Origin: an uncultured Eubacteriales bacterium
GTDB taxonomy: Bacteria; Bacillota; Clostridia; Tissierellales; Peptoniphilaceae
Direction of reading: 5' to 3'
DNA length: 64,000 nucleotides
Assembly: GCA_900540185.1 (NCBI GenBank)
Contig: UQFH01000003.1
Span: 1 to 64,000 of the forward strand
The position numbers were made by a program, and so were the translations under genes. The notes below the pieces were generated by a model. It did not search any database, was not told the origin of the DNA, and saw nothing but the letters and a program-made list of their open reading frames with translations. Of the stretch, positions 9,395 to 17,610 are shown in pieces. Position 1 is the stretch's first letter. The number at the start of each line of letters is the position of its first letter.

Positions 9395-9442
9395 TTGACA
9401 AGTATACTTGGCGGTGATATAATAAAAATAACAAGTTTACTT
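9395..9442 (+). promoter_or_regulatory. Sigma-A promoter with duplicated operator
   Basis: TTGACA (9395-9400), 17-base spacer, TATAAT (9418-9423). AAGTATACTTGGCG begins at 9400 inside the spacer and AAGTTTACTTGGCG at 9433 just downstream of the start of transcription. The centres are 33 bases apart, about three helical turns. The natural candidate to bind these is the small Xre protein encoded two genes on. Confidence 0.8.
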
Positions 9443-9469
9443 GGCGAAATAAAACGAAAGGAGAAAGCT

Positions 9470-9796
9470 TTGGACAGGGATGAAATTTTAGCAAAGAGCA
9501 GAGAAGAGTACAAAAGGAACAACAAAGACGAGATGATGGTGGACATAATGTCGAAGGCGGGCAAGCTTTCGATGGAAGTCGGAATGGTTGTCGTTGCGCT
9601 TATAATAGTTGTTGAGGGGCTGTTCTTCAATTCGTTTAACTTTTCAGTGTGGACGGTCTATTATGCGATTTTAGCGACACAGAGCTTTGTCTATTACCAC
9701 AGGTTAAAAGAAAAGAAACATCTCTACATCGGAATTTTGCTTGCGATTTTGGGAATCATAATGTGCGTGGCGCATTTTATAAAACTGAGCAGGTAG
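9470..9796 (+). CDS. Small membrane protein with DUF6442-like layout
   Basis: 108 residues from a TTG start at 9470, preceded by AAAGGAG. An earlier in-frame TTG at 9395 was rejected because it is the -35 box of the promoter. A charged N-terminal helix (about 1-40) is followed by three hydrophobic segments separated by short basic loops (near HRLKEKKH). Such proteins are commonly paired with a tiny Xre regulator in Firmicutes, as here; five bases separate the two genes. Function is unknown. It may set the level or activity of the neighbouring regulator at the membrane, which is inference from pairing only. Confidence 0.75.
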   Translation: MDRDEILAKSREEYKRNNKDEMMVDIMSKAGKLSMEVGMVVVALIIVVEGLFFNSFNFSVWTVYYAILATQSFVYYHRLKEKKHLYIGILLAILGIIMCVAHFIKLSR

Positions 9797-9801
9797 TTTC
9801 T

Positions 9802-10008
9802 ATGAAAGATGAATTAGTTTTAAAAAACCGCTTGAAAGAAATAAGAAAAGAGCAGGATTTATCGCAACAAAAATTGGCGGATCTGGTTGGGGTTTCCAGA
9901 AACACAATCAGCTCAATCGAGACGGGGCAGTTCAATCCGACGGCAAAACTTGCTCTGATATTGTGCATTGCGCTCGACAAAAAATTCGAAGAGATTTTTT
10001 ATTTTTGA
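9802..10008 (+). CDS. Small Xre-family transcriptional regulator
   Basis: 68 residues, a bare HTH_3 domain. The recognition region reads LSQQKLADLVGVSRNTISSIETGQ, split by the usual turn, and the C-terminus (LDKKFEEIFYF) matches the short YozG-type regulators. The ATG at 9802 was preferred to an upstream frame extension that overlaps the preceding gene and has no domain. No sensor domain is present. It very likely represses its own two-gene unit through the AAGTWTACTT repeats at the promoter; that is inference. Confidence 0.88.
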   Translation: MKDELVLKNRLKEIRKEQDLSQQKLADLVGVSRNTISSIETGQFNPTAKLALILCIALDKKFEEIFYF

Positions 10009-10039
10009 TATAAAATTGTTTAAAATGAATTTTCGGTTA

Positions 10040-10048
10040 TGGTATAAT
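10040..10048 (+). promoter_or_regulatory. Extended -10 promoter of the ABC exporter operon
   Basis: TGG followed by TATAAT at 10043-10048, an extended -10 element, with no convincing -35 box. A hairpin AACGCAT/ATGCGTT (10079-10101) lies in the leader before the AAGGAGG ribosome binding site. Confidence 0.55.
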
Positions 10049-10123
10049 AAGAATAAATATTGATTTTACAAGTTTTTAAACGCATTTAATCGAGATGCGT
10101 TAAAATAAAAATAAGGAGGGCTT

Positions 10124-11017
10124 ATGATACTTGAATTTAAAGATTTGTACAAGTCTTATGACAAAAAAGAAGTATTAAAGGGTTTGTCATTCAAGGCGGA
10201 GAGCGGAAGACCGCTTGCGTTTCTCGGAAGAAACGGCGCCGGCAAAACGACAACCATAAGAATACTTATGGACGTAATAAAAAAGGACGGCGGCGAGATT
10301 ACAATCGACGGCGCACCTTTCAGGGCGAAGGATTATAAAATCGGATATCTTCCTGAGGAAAGGGGAATGTATCAAAAGGTAAATATACTTGAGCAACTGA
10401 TTTATTTTGCGGAACTGAAAGGATATGACCCGGAAACTGCAAAGAAATCGGCGAGAGAACTTTTGGAAAGAGTGGGACTTGCGGACTATGAAAAAAGAAA
10501 ACTCGAGGTGCTTTCAAAGGGGAACCAACAAAAAGTTCAAATTTCGCAGGCGCTTTTGGGTAATCCGGACATTATCATCATGGACGAACCGTTTTCAGGG
10601 CTCGACCCGATAAACTCGAATCTCTTGAAGGAGCTCATCTTGGAAAAAGCGGGCGACAACAAACTCACACTTTTCTCGTCGCACCAAATGGGATATGTGG
10701 ATGAAATATGTAAGGATATTGCTATTTTGTCGGGCGGAGTTTGCCAAGTGAACGACACGATTGAAAATGTTAAACGTGAACTCGCCGGAAACAAAGTTTA
10801 TGTAATTCCTTTCGAAACGGATTTGAATGAATATTCGGAAATTCTTTCGAAAATGGGATATGACTCGACGATTGAGAAGGAAAGAGTCGTTGTAGATTTG
10901 ACGGGAAAAGAAAGGGAAAATTTCCTGCAAGACATTTCAAAGGCGGGTCCTGTTGTCGACAGCTACGGTCTTTACAAGCCGACACTTTCGGACATTTTCC
11001 TAAAATATGCGAGGTAG
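10124..11017 (+). CDS. ABC transporter ATP-binding protein (NatA-like)
   Basis: 297 residues. Walker A is GRNGAGKTTT, the signature is LSKGNQQKVQISQALL with Lys in place of the usual Gly, and Walker B is IIIMDEPFSGLDP. The switch His lies in FSSHQMGYVDE. The roughly 80-residue C-terminal extension is typical of ATPases that serve ABC-2 permeases. It overlaps the permease frame by a few bases when the earliest start is used, so the two form one exporter. The substrate is not evident; NatAB-type Na+ export or drug/peptide export are both possible. Confidence 0.9.
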   Translation: MILEFKDLYKSYDKKEVLKGLSFKAESGRPLAFLGRNGAGKTTTIRILMDVIKKDGGEITIDGAPFRAKDYKIGYLPEERGMYQKVNILEQLIYFAELKGYDPETAKKSARELLERVGLADYEKRKLEVLSKGNQQKVQISQALLGNPDIIIMDEPFSGLDPINSNLLKELILEKAGDNKLTLFSSHQMGYVDEICKDIAILSGGVCQVNDTIENVKRELAGNKVYVIPFETDLNEYSEILSKMGYDSTIEKERVVVDLTGKERENFLQDISKAGPVVDSYGLYKPTLSDIFLKYAR

Positions 11018-11021
11018 AAAA

Positions 11022-12221
11022 ATGGGTAAAGTATTTAAATTTGAATTTTTAACGAGTATAAAGAAGAAATCTTTTATAATTTCGGTCGCGATAATGTTTG
11101 TTATATCGCTTCTTATAAGTTTTATTCCGAGCATTGTTTCGAAAATTGCGGGAAGCGATGAAGACGATATCATCGGCATCTATTCAACCGAAAATTTTGT
11201 AAACAAAGAATCGGCTGAAGAAAAAACCGGAATGAAATTTGAAAATTTCGACTCTCCGGAAAAACTTGAAGAAGCCGTTAAAGCAGGCGACATTTACGCC
11301 GGATATGTAATTTCGGGCGACAAGAGAGAAGTCGTAATAAAGACGAGTTCCGTTTCAAATATGGGAAAACTCGAAGCGGTGAATGAATCTATTTCGGCGC
11401 TTGAATCGAGCGACTATTTGAGAGAGGCGGGAGTTGATGAAGCAATTGTCGAAAAAACTCTCAAGGGAACGGACTTCGAGCCGAAAATCCTCGAAGCGGA
11501 CGGAGCGAAGAACTTTTGGCTTGTATATTTGATGCTTATGATTTTATACACGCTTATGATGATGTTTGGAAACCAAGTTGCAATGAGTGTTGCAAGAGAA
11601 AAGAGCGACAGAACGATGGAACTTTTGATAACCTCGACAAAGCCGAAAGACCTCATAAGAGGAAAGGTTTTTGCAACGGCGGTCATCGGCGTGCTCGTCG
11701 TTATGGTGCTTGTTGTGGGACTTTTAATCGGTACAAAAATCGGACCGCAAATGGAAGTGGACTCAACGGTTGCGCAAATTCTAAAAATCAATATCTCGAT
11801 GGACCAATTTGTGGTTTCGATGGCATTCTTCATTGTCGGATATATAATGTTTTTGTATCTCTTCGCATGCGCGGCAAGTCTTGTTTCGAAAATCGAAGAT
11901 CTCGGAATGGCAATTCAACCGCTTTCGCTCATATATGTTGCAGGATTTATGATTTCAATGTTTGGGATGAGCAATCCCGGTACGATTTTAAAAATTGCAA
12001 GTATTGTGCCGTTTACGAGTCCGTTTGCGATGATCACGAGATACGGCGTGGACTATGTTCCGCAATGGGAATTGATACTCTCGTTCGGACTTTTGGTTCT
12101 ATTTACAATAATTGTCGGAAGAATCGCTGTTAAGATTTACAGATTCGGCGCTCTAAACTACGGTACAAAACCGAAATTCTTTAAGAATATGGCAGCGGCT
12201 TTAAAAAAGAAAAATAATTAA
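11022..12221 (+). CDS. ABC-2 type permease (NatB-like)
   Basis: 399 residues starting at ATG 11022 after GAGGTAG. One N-terminal membrane segment (about 15-40), a large extracytoplasmic domain (about 45-165), then a cluster of five or so C-terminal segments. The conserved cytoplasmic stretch SDRTMELLITSTKPKDLIRGKV is the hallmark of NatB/ABC-2 permeases. It works with the preceding ATPase in export. Ends at a terminator. Confidence 0.9.
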   Translation: MGKVFKFEFLTSIKKKSFIISVAIMFVISLLISFIPSIVSKIAGSDEDDIIGIYSTENFVNKESAEEKTGMKFENFDSPEKLEEAVKAGDIYAGYVISGDKREVVIKTSSVSNMGKLEAVNESISALESSDYLREAGVDEAIVEKTLKGTDFEPKILEADGAKNFWLVYLMLMILYTLMMMFGNQVAMSVAREKSDRTMELLITSTKPKDLIRGKVFATAVIGVLVVMVLVVGLLIGTKIGPQMEVDSTVAQILKINISMDQFVVSMAFFIVGYIMFLYLFACAASLVSKIEDLGMAIQPLSLIYVAGFMISMFGMSNPGTILKIASIVPFTSPFAMITRYGVDYVPQWELILSFGLLVLFTIIVGRIAVKIYRFGALNYGTKPKFFKNMAAALKKKNN

Positions 12222-12227
12222 TTCAAG

Positions 12228-12256
12228 TAGGGCGATTTTATTTCGCCTTATTTTTA
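12228..12256 (+). terminator. Terminator of the ABC exporter operon
   Basis: Stem TAGGGCGA (12228-12235) / TCGCCTTA (12243-12250) with one G-T pair, followed by TTTTTAT. Confidence 0.75.
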
Positions 12257-12383
12257 TGTATAATTGCAGAAAAATTTTTCGCAAAGAATTATAACCTGCA
12301 TATAGAGGGATATTTAAGATTAAAATTATTCATAAAAATGTTTTTTGGTATTACTAACATAAGTAAAATCAGAAAATTGCACA

Positions 12384-12424
12384 CAAAAACTCTCGAGATT
12401 TATTTTATCATAAATTCTCGGGAG
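12384..12424 (-). terminator. Strong minus-strand terminator
   Basis: 14-bp arms ACTCTCGAGATTTA (12388-12401) and TAAATTCTCGGGAGT (12410-12424), nearly perfect, with a run of A on the plus side at 12384-12388 giving the U tail on the minus strand. Confidence 0.8.
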
Positions 12425-12974
12425 TTACTCGTGGCGTTTAATATTTTTAGGTTCAATCACAGTATTCGCTATTCTCCTCTCTACACAAATTTTAAATTTT
12501 AACGCTCCAACCGTGTTCAAGTTAGTTACGTCTTCCCTTACACTCGATTTGATTTTCGGTTTTTTTTAATTCACTATTGTCCCTTACTCTCGTCTCGCTT
12601 TTCGGTGATTCTTACAATTTTTCTTTTTCAAATTCTTCGCCCTGACTCATTTCTTCACTTCAAGCATATCGCTGTTCCAAAAGCCACTGAATTTTCAATG
12701 TTCGAAATAAAGTCTATTATGTTTTTCAGGTTCTCCTAGACGCTTGTTATATTTTTCTTGCCCTTTCAATGATTTAATATAAATTGATCTCGTCCGGGCC
12801 TTTACCCCGGCTGCTCGACAGACCTTTAAAATTCGGGAAGTGATCTTTCACTCAATAACTTTTGCGTCTATCGTGTTAATCTTCGCCACGATATTTTTAT
12901 AAAGGTAATGAAGATAATCTATTTTTGCACTTGGCATTTTTTAAAATCTGTGCTCTAGTTTTATCATCATCTTC
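12384..12974 (-). ncRNA. Candidate large structured non-coding RNA (about 590 nt)
   Basis: This roughly 940-base gap (12222-13195) has no plausible gene but shows an RNA-like layout on the minus strand. A -10 box TATAAT lies at 12980-12985 and a very strong terminator at 12384-12424. Between them are several helices. Arms 12960-12976 and 12901-12916 pair at the 5' end. Hairpin 12868-12874/12886-12892 is 7 bp. A long-range 7-bp pairing joins 12863-12869 to 12736-12742, sharing two bases with that hairpin. Further helices are 12838-12842/12847-12851, CCGGG/CCCGG at 12793-12809, 12684-12689/12694-12699, and 12433-12437/12500-12504. Two 27-nt copies of one motif lie at 12533-12559 and 12579-12605. 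Size and style recall ornate large RNAs such as ROOL, but I cannot match the sequence to a class. It does not look like tmRNA, RNase P RNA or SRP RNA. Confidence 0.5.
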
Positions 12975-13195
12975 CTTTGTATTATATATATACCCTGATA
13001 AAGTGATTCTAAACACTTTTTTGAAAAAAATTTAAAATTTTTTAAAATTGTGTTTAAGCTGTATTTTATCGCACTTACACAACTTTGATTTAATTATTTA
13101 AAAAAATTTTTTTATTATTTTATTATATCTTTCATTTCTTGATTATAAATTTCATTTAAATTATAATAATATATATAATAGTGCGGGGTGATTTT

Positions 13196-14704
13196 GTGGA
13201 TTTAAATTTATCAAAAACAAATTATTGTGCGGCGGTTCAATGTCCGAAGATGGTGTGGCTAAGAAATCGCAAGCCGGAGGTTTTTCCTGATGGAGGAGGG
13301 GACGAGTCGGTCCTTGAAACCGGAAGGGAAGTTGGCGATTTTGCAAAGAAGTTGTTCGACGATGTGAAAACGGTTTCATTTGATTTTAAGTTAAAGATGA
13401 TTGAGGAGACGACGGCGCTCATTCACGAAGGGTGCGAGTATATTTCCGAAGCGTCGTTTTTATATGACGGGCTTTTTGCAAGTGTGGACATTTTGCACAA
13501 TCTAAAAAACGGCGAGGTGGAAATTTACGAGGTGAAGAGTTCGACGTCGATAAAAGATATCTATCTCGACGACGTTTCGTTTCAAAGATATATTTTGACC
13601 AAACTCGGCTACAAGGTCAAACGTGTTTGCATTGTCTACATAAATAATGCGTATGTTAGAGTCGGGGACATAGACATAGACGAACTTTTTGTTGTGGAGG
13701 ATGTGACGAGTGAAGCGGAAGCGCGCGAGGGGATTGTCGCGGAAAATATTTTGAGATTTTCCGAGATTTTAAATTCTGAAACGGAGCCCGAAATAGAAAT
13801 CGGAGAGCAATGTTTTGCGCCATACAAGTGCGACTGTTTTAAATATTGCACGAGAAATCTTCCGTCGCCGAATGTGTTTGACGTTGCGGGCGCAAGGACT
13901 TCCACAAAGTTTAAGTGTTTGAGAAACGGCATAGTTTCTTTTGAGAACATCTTGCGTGAGAATGCCCTTTCGAAGTCGCAGATGAAGCAAGTGGAGCATG
14001 AGGTGAATGAACTTTCGGATTATATCGAGGAAGATGCGATTTTGGAGTTTATGAAAACGCTTTCCTATCCGCTCTATTTTTTGGATTTTGAATCCTATCA
14101 ACCTGCCATTCCGGCTTATCAGAAATCGAAGCCGTTCGAGCAAATTGTGTTTCAATATTCGCTCCACTATATCGAAGAGGAGGGCGGCGATTTGAAGCAC
14201 ACGGAGTTTTTGGCATATCCGGGCGAAGACCCGAGAAGGGCACTTGCCGAAAAACTTTGTGAGGACATTCCGCTTGACGTTTGCACAACTGCGTACAATA
14301 TGGCTTTTGAAAAGACACGAATAAAATCTCTCGCCGCGCTCTATCCGGATTTGGCGGAACATTTGATGAATATACATGACAATATCAAGGACCTTATGGT
14401 TCCGTTTCAAAAGAAGCAATATTACAAGAGGGCGATGCAGGGCTCGTATTCTATAAAATATGTACTGCCGGCGCTCTTTCCGAATGAGCCGTCTCTTGAT
14501 TATCACAATCTCGAGGGCGTGCACAACGGAGTCGAAGCTTCAGCTACGTTTAAAAAGATGGCGACTATGAACGAAGAGGAGCTCGAAAATTTCAGAGTGC
14601 ATCTTTTAAATTATTGCGGTCTTGACACATTTGCAATGGTGAAAGTGTGGGAGAAGCTGAACGAAGCGATCGGCGTTTCGGTAAGAAGCTATGAAAATAA
14701 ATAG
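13196..14704 (+). CDS. DUF2779 protein with RecB-like and exonuclease-like regions
   Basis: 502 residues from GTG 13196, which has GGGGTG upstream; an earlier GTG at 13181 would overlap that site. The N-terminal half resembles Cas4/RecB-type nucleases: a YCAAVQCPKMVW start, the PD-(D/E)XK-like core VEIYEVKSST, and a Cys group (CFAPYKCDCFKYC) that could bind an Fe-S cluster together with the N-terminal Cys. The C-terminal half is the DUF2779 region and looks like a DnaQ-fold exonuclease: LDFESYQ (D-x-E), TTAYNMAFEK, and YCGLDTFAMV (final Asp). Family membership is fairly sure; the dual-nuclease reading is inference from motifs. It stands alone between the candidate ncRNA and a terminator, with no Cas genes near. 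Confidence 0.85.
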   Translation: MDLNLSKTNYCAAVQCPKMVWLRNRKPEVFPDGGGDESVLETGREVGDFAKKLFDDVKTVSFDFKLKMIEETTALIHEGCEYISEASFLYDGLFASVDILHNLKNGEVEIYEVKSSTSIKDIYLDDVSFQRYILTKLGYKVKRVCIVYINNAYVRVGDIDIDELFVVEDVTSEAEAREGIVAENILRFSEILNSETEPEIEIGEQCFAPYKCDCFKYCTRNLPSPNVFDVAGARTSTKFKCLRNGIVSFENILRENALSKSQMKQVEHEVNELSDYIEEDAILEFMKTLSYPLYFLDFESYQPAIPAYQKSKPFEQIVFQYSLHYIEEEGGDLKHTEFLAYPGEDPRRALAEKLCEDIPLDVCTTAYNMAFEKTRIKSLAALYPDLAEHLMNIHDNIKDLMVPFQKKQYYKRAMQGSYSIKYVLPALFPNEPSLDYHNLEGVHNGVEASATFKKMATMNEEELENFRVHLLNYCGLDTFAMVKVWEKLNEAIGVSVRSYENK

Positions 14705-14710
14705 TAATAA

Positions 14711-14744
14711 AAAATCTATGAGGCAAAAACCCCATAGATTTTTT
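14711..14744 (+). terminator. Terminator of the DUF2779 gene
   Basis: Inverted repeat AATCTATGAGG / CCCCATAGATT with a CAAAAA loop and a T tail, seven bases after the stop. Confidence 0.88.
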
Positions 14745-14750
14745 CAGTAA

Positions 14751-14775
14751 AAAACGGATTTGATGAGCCGTTTTT
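14751..14775 (-). terminator. Terminator of the zinc-ribbon/HtrA genes
   Basis: AAAACGG / CCGTTTTT stem with a GATTTGATGAG-type loop; works on either strand and lies 25 bases beyond the minus-strand stop. Confidence 0.75.
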
Positions 14776-14800
14776 AATTTATGAATTTATATTTTCGAGT

Positions 14801-15316
14801 TTATTTTACAAGTTTTGTTCCGCATTTTGAGCAGAAGATTGAGCCTTCCGGATTTGCAGCGCCGCATTCATGGCAGAATATCAAATTGTTGTCAGGAGCT
14901 GCGTTATTTTGAACTTCAGGATTGTTGAAGTTCGGGTCGACTTTTGTTTGAGAGCTGATAGCGGATTTTAGAATTTCGATTTCTTCGTTGTAGCGCTCGA
15001 TAATTCCTTCTCTTTTTTTGTCGAGTTCCTTAAGTTCTTCTTCGTTCTTTTTAATTTCGTTTATTGCAGTTTCAATTTCAGCGCTGTTTAAGTTTGAATT
15101 TTTGAGTTCGTCGCTTTTTTCGTAAATAATTCTTCCGATTGCTTCAAAGAAATTTTTGTTTTCGTGTTCTATTTTTGAAACCGATTCATTCAAAGCGTCA
15201 ACCAGTGAATCTCTCTTTTGTTCTGAATCCTTTATTTGTTTTCTTGCAGCACTTTCCTTTTGTGTTTCAGGGTCTTTTGAAAAATTAAGTCCCAAGTCTT
15301 TTAAAAAATTGTTCAT
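14801..15316 (-). CDS. Coiled-coil protein with C-terminal zinc ribbon
   Basis: 171 residues. A long charged helical region (about 18-118, rich in Glu and Lys) is probably coiled coil. A Pro/Asn linker precedes a single zinc ribbon with two CxxC pairs (FCHECGAANPEGSIFCSKCG). No signal peptide or membrane segment, so it is cytoplasmic. Such zinc-ribbon tails often mediate protein or nucleic-acid contacts, but no function is known. It begins nine bases after htrA ends and shares its transcript. Confidence 0.8.
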   Translation of the reverse strand: MNNFLKDLGLNFSKDPETQKESAARKQIKDSEQKRDSLVDALNESVSKIEHENKNFFEAIGRIIYEKSDELKNSNLNSAEIETAINEIKKNEEELKELDKKREGIIERYNEEIEILKSAISSQTKVDPNFNNPEVQNNAAPDNNLIFCHECGAANPEGSIFCSKCGTKLVK

Positions 15317-15325
15317 ATTTCCTCC

Positions 15326-16594
15326 TTATAATTGTATATCTATAGTGTTTTCCGAGCCATTTCTCAAAATGGTCATGTTAAGCGTGTCGCCCGTCTTATA
15401 TTTTATGAGCGAAGTTCTCAAATCGTCGGTGTTTTTGATATCTTTGTCGCCGACTTTTGTTATTACGTCATTTTGCATGAGACCGTTCTTTTGTGCAATT
15501 GAATTCGGCTCAATTTTTAAAATGATTACGCCTGTGTATTTGTCCTTTATTCTAAAATACGCCTTGTAGTAGTCGTAGTCGGCAATTTGGATGCCGAGAA
15601 CAATCGGTTTTGCATCGCCTTTTTCGATTAGCGATGTGACAATTTCTTTCGCTGTGTTTATCGGAATTGCAAAGCCGAGACCTTCTGTTCCTTCGCCGCC
15701 TATTTTTGCCGAGTTTATTCCGATGACTTGTCCTTTTGAGTTCAAAAGTGGACCGCCCGAGTTTCCTTGGTTTATAGCGGCGTCTGTTTGAATAAGGTTT
15801 GAAATCGCTTTGCCGTCTCTTGTCGTCAAGGTTCTTCCGATTCCGGAAATATATCCGGCGGTGACGGATCTGTTGAAGTTCAGTCCAAGCGGATTTCCTA
15901 TTGCGATTGCTTTTTCACCGATGTTTAATTTTTCGCTGTCGCCGAGTTCAGCAGCAACAAGTCCTGTTTTATCAACCTTTATGACTGCAAGGTCCATGCT
16001 TGCATCGTTCCACAAAAGTCTTGCAGGTACTGTTGAATTGTCGTCCAAAAGCACATCGATTCGGCTTGCTTTTCCGTCGCCGACAACGTGGCTGTTTGTC
16101 AAAATGTATCCGTCATTTGCGACGATGATTCCCGAGCCGACGCCTTGAAGTTCTTGTGCGCCGAAAAAGCCTTCGACCGTTTCAACTGTCGTTATACCGA
16201 CAACTGACGGCAGTGCTTTCTTTGCAACCGCTTCAACTACGCCTTCTTCGCCGGTCGGCTTTATTGATATCGAAGGTGCATTCGAAGGCACTTCTCTCAC
16301 TTCGACGGGTTTATTTTCGTCGAACACCTTTGCGCCGAGAAAACCGCCGCCGAAACCTAAAAGTGCACATAGTATAAGGGATAAAAGCTTTTTGCCGGCA
16401 CCCTTTTTCTTTTTAGGCTCGGTTTGTTTTTGACTTTCATAATTTCTGTCGCTGTAAAAATTTTCATTATTTTCTCTATTGTTATAGGCTTCACGTCTAT
16501 CCAGGAGATTTTTGATTCTTTCTTCACGTTCACGTTGACGCCTTTCGCGATAACTTTCGTAGTCGTCATTTTCATTGTAAAAATCATCACTCAT
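15326..16594 (-). CDS. htrA: HtrA/DegP-like membrane serine protease
   Basis: 422 residues. A long acidic and basic cytoplasmic N-terminus (about 1-66), one membrane segment (about 68-88), then an extracytoplasmic trypsin-like domain with the catalytic triad visible: His in LTNSHVVG, Asp in DASMDLAVIKV and Ser in QGNSGGPLL. A PDZ domain (about 330-420, IILKIEPNSIAQKNGLMQND) recognises substrate C-termini. Surface quality-control protease that degrades misfolded exported proteins. A promoter-like TGGGTATTAT lies upstream (around 16622-16634), so it need not depend on the exonuclease gene. Confidence 0.95.
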   Translation of the reverse strand: MSDDFYNENDDYESYRERRQREREERIKNLLDRREAYNNRENNENFYSDRNYESQKQTEPKKKKGAGKKLLSLILCALLGFGGGFLGAKVFDENKPVEVREVPSNAPSISIKPTGEEGVVEAVAKKALPSVVGITTVETVEGFFGAQELQGVGSGIIVANDGYILTNSHVVGDGKASRIDVLLDDNSTVPARLLWNDASMDLAVIKVDKTGLVAAELGDSEKLNIGEKAIAIGNPLGLNFNRSVTAGYISGIGRTLTTRDGKAISNLIQTDAAINQGNSGGPLLNSKGQVIGINSAKIGGEGTEGLGFAIPINTAKEIVTSLIEKGDAKPIVLGIQIADYDYYKAYFRIKDKYTGVIILKIEPNSIAQKNGLMQNDVITKVGDKDIKNTDDLRTSLIKYKTGDTLNMTILRNGSENTIDIQL

Positions 16595-16653
16595 AATATC
16601 ACTCCTTCCAAAGTTGACATAGTACTATAATACCCATTTTGAAAAAAATTTAT

Positions 16654-17424
16654 TTAATTTTTGGTAAAATCTATTTGAAGTTCGACAGGGCAGTGGTCCG
16701 AGCCCATGATTTCCATCAAACATTTGGAATCTTTTACATATGGTACAAGCGACTCGCTCACGATGAAATAGTCAATTCTCCAACCAGCATTTCTGTCGCG
16801 CGACCTTGTGATGTAGCTCCACCAAGTGTAGACGTCGGTTTTCTCAGGGTAGAGATGTCTGAATGTGTCGACGAATCCGCGCTCGAGAAGGAAAGTCATA
16901 TTTTCTCTTTCCTCTTTTGTAAAACCTGCCGAATTTTTATTGGAAGACGGATTTTTCAAATCGATTTCCTTGTGCGCAACATTTAAGTCGCCCGTATAAA
17001 TTACAGGTTTTTTCTCTTCCAATTCCTTCAAGTAGTCGCGCATTTTTCCTTCCCACGTCACGCGGTAAGGGATTCTGCTCAAATCGCTTTTGGAATTCGG
17101 GGTGTAGCAATTAACAAAATAAAATTTTTCAAATTCAAGTTCAAGCACACGTCCTTCGTTGTCGAAGTCTTCAAAAAAATCGATGCCCGAACGTCTCACG
17201 TTAAGCGGTTCAACTTTTGTAAAAACCGCCGTGCCGGAATAACCTTTTCTTTCGGCTTGGTGCCAATATTGAAAATAGCCCGGCAAATCAAGCTCGACTT
17301 GGTGAGCGTGACATTTTGTTTCCTGTATTGCAAAAATATCGGCATCGGCGTCGCTGAAAAAATCCATAAAACCTTTCTTTAAAGTAGCTCTAATGCCGTT
17401 TACGTTCCAACTTATTAACTTCAT
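16654..17424 (-). CDS. xth: Exodeoxyribonuclease III / AP endonuclease
   Basis: 256 residues, the normal length of ExoIII-type enzymes. The Mg-dependent hydrolase motifs are all present: LISWNVNGIR at the N-terminus, AIQETKCH, GDLNVAHKEIDL, WRIDYFIVS and the final GSDHCPVELQI with the catalytic His. It cuts abasic sites in base-excision repair and removes 3' blocking groups. Transcribed divergently from the Fur-family gene; AAGGAG lies before the ATG and a TATAAT around 17446-17451 on the minus strand. Confidence 0.96.
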   Translation of the reverse strand: MKLISWNVNGIRATLKKGFMDFFSDADADIFAIQETKCHAHQVELDLPGYFQYWHQAERKGYSGTAVFTKVEPLNVRRSGIDFFEDFDNEGRVLELEFEKFYFVNCYTPNSKSDLSRIPYRVTWEGKMRDYLKELEEKKPVIYTGDLNVAHKEIDLKNPSSNKNSAGFTKEERENMTFLLERGFVDTFRHLYPEKTDVYTWWSYITRSRDRNAGWRIDYFIVSESLVPYVKDSKCLMEIMGSDHCPVELQIDFTKN

Positions 17425-17538
17425 AAATTCTCCTTTTTAAAAATATTATACTATTAGATTATTACCCGTAATAGCTGTTTTTAAACAAAAATTACTTTTG
17501 TGTAAGCAAGCGCACAATTAATAAATACATAAAAAGTG

Positions 17539-17587
17539 TTGACAAAATGAAAATGTAGTGTTAAGCTTAATGAGGATAATGATTATC
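17539..17587 (+). promoter_or_regulatory. Promoter and Fur-type operator of the zinc operon
   Basis: TTGACA at 17539-17544, 17-base spacer, TAAGCT at 17562-17567. GATAATGATTATC, a perfect 6-1-6 palindrome, lies at 17575-17587 over the transcription start. The 15-base form GGATAATGATTATCA differs by one base from the classical Fur consensus TGATAATNATTATCA. Self-repression by the first gene of the operon is the simplest reading. Confidence 0.82.
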
Positions 17588-17610
17588 AAATTCAATTTAA
17601 GGAGGAAATT

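Noticed and set aside
9395..9469. Upstream TTG start for the small membrane protein
   Set aside because: The TTG is the -35 box of a perfect promoter; the TTG at 9470 has AAAGGAG.
12384..12974. tmRNA, RNase P RNA or a decayed transposase in the 12.3-13.0 kb gap
   Set aside because: No tag-peptide or CCA end, no RNase P core text, and no frame with sustained protein-like sequence on either strand; a decayed gene is still not fully excluded.
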